Notes under the pieces: model-generated
The model's database searches: none
Told to the model about the DNA's origin: nothing
The model's input: the letters and a program-made list of their open reading frames with translations, nothing else
Position numbers and translations under genes: made by a program
Shown: piece after piece, positions 62,161 to 64,000 of the stretch
How positions within the stretch are numbered: the first letter of the stretch is position 1
Layout of the letters: the number at the start of each line of letters is the position of its first letter
Source of the DNA: Mitsuokella multacida DSM 20544
GTDB taxonomy: Bacteria > Bacillota > Negativicutes > Selenomonadales > Selenomonadaceae
Length of the DNA: 64,000 nucleotides
NCBI RefSeq assembly: GCF_000155955.1
Contig: NZ_GG697141.2
Coordinates: 811,170-875,169, forward strand
Direction: 5' to 3'

Positions 62161-63702
62161 TCAGCTCAGATAGAGTGAGGAGACGGTACCCTCTTCCGTG
62201 AGATAGCGCGGGTCGAAGCGCGTGCAGTGGAGACGCTGGCGCAGAGCTGCGATGTGGCGGCGGATATCTTCGTGGTCGGCACCGAAGATATCGTAGAGCT
62301 CAGGGATGTTCTCGAAGTCGAGGCCGTTGATTGTGCCGTAGCAGAGCAGGCAGGCCGTCACGATGGCTGGCATCTCCTCCGGGTACGAAGCGGGATCGGC
62401 CACGGATATGTAGTCCTCGAAAAGCTTGCAGATGAGCTGGGTCGAGAAGACGCTGAAGCCCATCTTGAGCGCGACTTCACGCAGGACCTGTTCTTCTGCC
62501 TCGAAGCTCCTGCGGATGTCGAGGTTGACCGGCAGGGGCTTCGGTGCCTTGCGCAACGGCACGACGTTGAGCTGCGCAAAGTTCGCCATGATGTTGAGCG
62601 TGTGGCGAACGGCCACGGCATCGCGCTGGAAAAAGTCATCGAGTGTCGCATCGGGCTTCTGACAGCGGAAGAAATCGAGCTGGCGCAGGATGATGTCTTT
62701 CATGCGGCGGCGCAGCTTGTCGCTGGCCGGCAGCGACGTCACATAGTTGAGCATCATGACACCGCGCGCATGAAGATGGCCGAAGAAGATCATGTGCTCG
62801 GCATCGGGGAACATCCAATCCGGGTCCGGCAGGTCGATGCGCTCATCCGTGAAGAGGTTGCAGCAGGTCACAAAGTCATCCTGGACACCCTCGACATAGA
62901 AGACGGTGAATTTCGCCTGCAGCAGGTCGCGGATGATGTCCTGCTCCGTGATTGTCAGCCTTGCCTTCTCGTGTTGGAAGAAGTAGCGCAGGGGAATCTC
63001 GTCCGTCTCAATCATGTGGTAATCGAACAGGAAGTAATCCCAAAAACTCAGCCAGTACGCCTCCTGCTCTGCCGTCAGGCTCCCTTCCTCAGGAACATTC
63101 ACATACTCCGGGCCCGAATAGAGCAGCAACGCGCGGTTCATATCGCGCAGGAACGCCTTGCCGTGGAAATACGTGCCGACGCGATGCAGAAGGTCATCGA
63201 GCATCGCATTGAGCTTGTCGACATCCTCTTCCGTGACGTTCTCTTGATGATTCAGCGAGCTGTAGAACTCATCCTGCGAGCGGCGCGGCGGCATGGTGAA
63301 CTTGCCATTTTCGTAGACAGAGGCGCGAGCATCCTGCAGATAGACGAGCTCATCCTCATCCTCGTACTTCGTGTGGTAGTAATCATAGAAGTCCGCCACG
63401 ATATCGAAAAATGAGTTGACGTCTGCTTCGCTGAGCTCAAAATCCGCATCCGATTGCGCCAGACGGTAGAGGATTTCCTGATAGTCGTAGACCGTCAGCG
63501 AGGAGAAGGAATAGAGATGCATCTGCTCGATGTACGTGATGAGCATGCGGACAGCTGCCCAGATTCTCTGGAGCGCCCGATCATCTGCACCCTGCCAAGC
63601 GTGCTTGCGCAGGTACTTCTCCAAGAAGTCCTGGGCAAGTATCGGTTCTGCATCGACGTTGTTTTCATAGAAGTGCTCTACGAGTGCATAGACATTGTTC
63701 AT
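62161..63702 (-). CDS. Hypothetical soluble protein (513 aa)
   Basis: No family recognised. Mostly helical, acidic, rich in Tyr, Phe, Asp and Leu, with no signal peptide, membrane segment or known catalytic motif. Family-like blocks that could be searched: NRALLLYSGPEYVNVPEEGSL (residues about 190-210) and MIFFGHLHARGVMMLNYVTSL (about 300). It has its own good promoter right after the rRNA operon. Confidence 0.82.
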   Translation of the reverse strand: MNNVYALVEHFYENNVDAEPILAQDFLEKYLRKHAWQGADDRALQRIWAAVRMLITYIEQMHLYSFSSLTVYDYQEILYRLAQSDADFELSEADVNSFFDIVADFYDYYHTKYEDEDELVYLQDARASVYENGKFTMPPRRSQDEFYSSLNHQENVTEEDVDKLNAMLDDLLHRVGTYFHGKAFLRDMNRALLLYSGPEYVNVPEEGSLTAEQEAYWLSFWDYFLFDYHMIETDEIPLRYFFQHEKARLTITEQDIIRDLLQAKFTVFYVEGVQDDFVTCCNLFTDERIDLPDPDWMFPDAEHMIFFGHLHARGVMMLNYVTSLPASDKLRRRMKDIILRQLDFFRCQKPDATLDDFFQRDAVAVRHTLNIMANFAQLNVVPLRKAPKPLPVNLDIRRSFEAEEQVLREVALKMGFSVFSTQLICKLFEDYISVADPASYPEEMPAIVTACLLCYGTINGLDFENIPELYDIFGADHEDIRRHIAALRQRLHCTRFDPRYLTEEGTVSSLYLS

Positions 63703-63760
63703 GACGGTCGTCCCTCAATCTTCTTTCAATCGTTCTTCGTTCTTTCGTAATGACTTTCTC

Positions 63761-63789
63761 ATTATACCACATTCGATTTCTGAGCACAA
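63761..63789 (-). promoter_or_regulatory. Promoter of the 513-aa gene
   Basis: TTGTGC (63789-63784), 17 bases, TATAAT (63766-63761) with TGG just before. The -35 box touches the T-run of the 5S terminator. Confidence 0.65.
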
Positions 63790-63814
63790 AAAAAGCTCCG
63801 CCTCAGCGGAGCTC
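63787..63814 (-). terminator. Terminator of the rRNA operon
   Basis: GAGCTCCGC, loop TGAG, GCGGAGCTT, TTTTTT on the minus strand, nine bases after the 5S gene. Confidence 0.9.
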
Positions 63815-63821
63815 TTGCTTA

Positions 63822-63938
63822 ACCGGCAACTTCCTATCCTCCCAGTCCGTCTCCAGACAAGTACTTTCGGCCTCTGAATGCTTAACTACTGTGTTCGGTA
63901 TGGGAACAGGTGGAACCATTCAGGCATCATCACCGGAT
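63822..63938 (-). rRNA. rrf: 5S ribosomal RNA
   Basis: Minus strand begins near TCCGGTGATGATGCC and ends AGTTGCCGG. The loop sequences GGTTCCACCTGTTCCCAT, CCGAACACAGTAGTTAAGC and CGAAAGTACTT are standard bacterial 5S. The remaining bases to 64000 are AT-rich spacer, so 23S rRNA should lie just outside the right edge. Confidence 0.97.
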
Positions 63939-64000
63939 ATTCTATTTGAATGCTTGCACATTCAAAACTATACAGAAGAAACTACTTTGCGAACATTTCA

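Overview
The window is one dense stretch of a bacterial chromosome, GC-rich and almost entirely coded on the minus strand. Gene content (short-form HisG with HisZ, L-tartrate dehydratase, a YerC/TrpR-type regulator beside the his genes, many TTG starts, AT-rich promoters with clear -35/-10 boxes) suggests a GC-rich Negativicutes member, most likely Selenomonadaceae (Selenomonas/Mitsuokella-like). The class is reasonably sure; the genus is a guess. I see no phage, insertion sequence or CRISPR array.

Layout. 1-1.1 kb: the 5' part of a broken OFA-family MFS transporter gene behind a ZTP (pfl) riboswitch. 1.6-10.7 kb: histidine biosynthesis, read right to left as yerC, hisZ, an HD-domain gene, then hisG-D-C-B-H-A-F-IE and a terminator. 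10.7-26.4 kb: one apparent 16-gene operon that joins a complete His-Xaa-Ser peptide-maturation system (hxsD, a second HxsD-like gene, hxsC, hxsB, hxsA) to an A24 prepilin-peptidase-like gene, a MORN-repeat membrane protein, a Ser/Thr kinase, an FHA/zinc-ribbon protein, a PP2C phosphatase, an AAA+ ATPase, an NrdG-like radical SAM protein, DUF4236 and three unrecognised proteins. It starts near a TTGACG box at 26.41 kb and ends at a strong terminator at 10.75 kb. This is the most unusual part of the window.

26.5-37.3 kb: an orphan HlyD-like adaptor, alaS, ftsK, the SAM-salvage pair mtaD-ahcY, surE and two identical abutting tRNA-Lys genes. 37.4-52.1 kb: nhaA, then phosphate uptake in two blocks (pstS-C-A and pstB-phoU), each behind the same three-hexamer Pho box; between them lie a DUF554 protein, a SotB-like exporter, a 1562-residue GGDEF/EAL protein, DUF1653, a histidine phosphatase and a nitroreductase. 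52.2-56.3 kb, plus strand: a CdaR-type regulator, a GntP permease and glycerate kinase, a glycerate/sugar-acid module. 56.3-63.9 kb: an ATP-grasp/esterase pair, an M18 aminopeptidase, ttdA-ttdB, two unknown genes, and the 5S end of an rRNA operon that continues past the right edge.

All calls come from reading motifs and family resemblance in the translated sequence; no database search was run.
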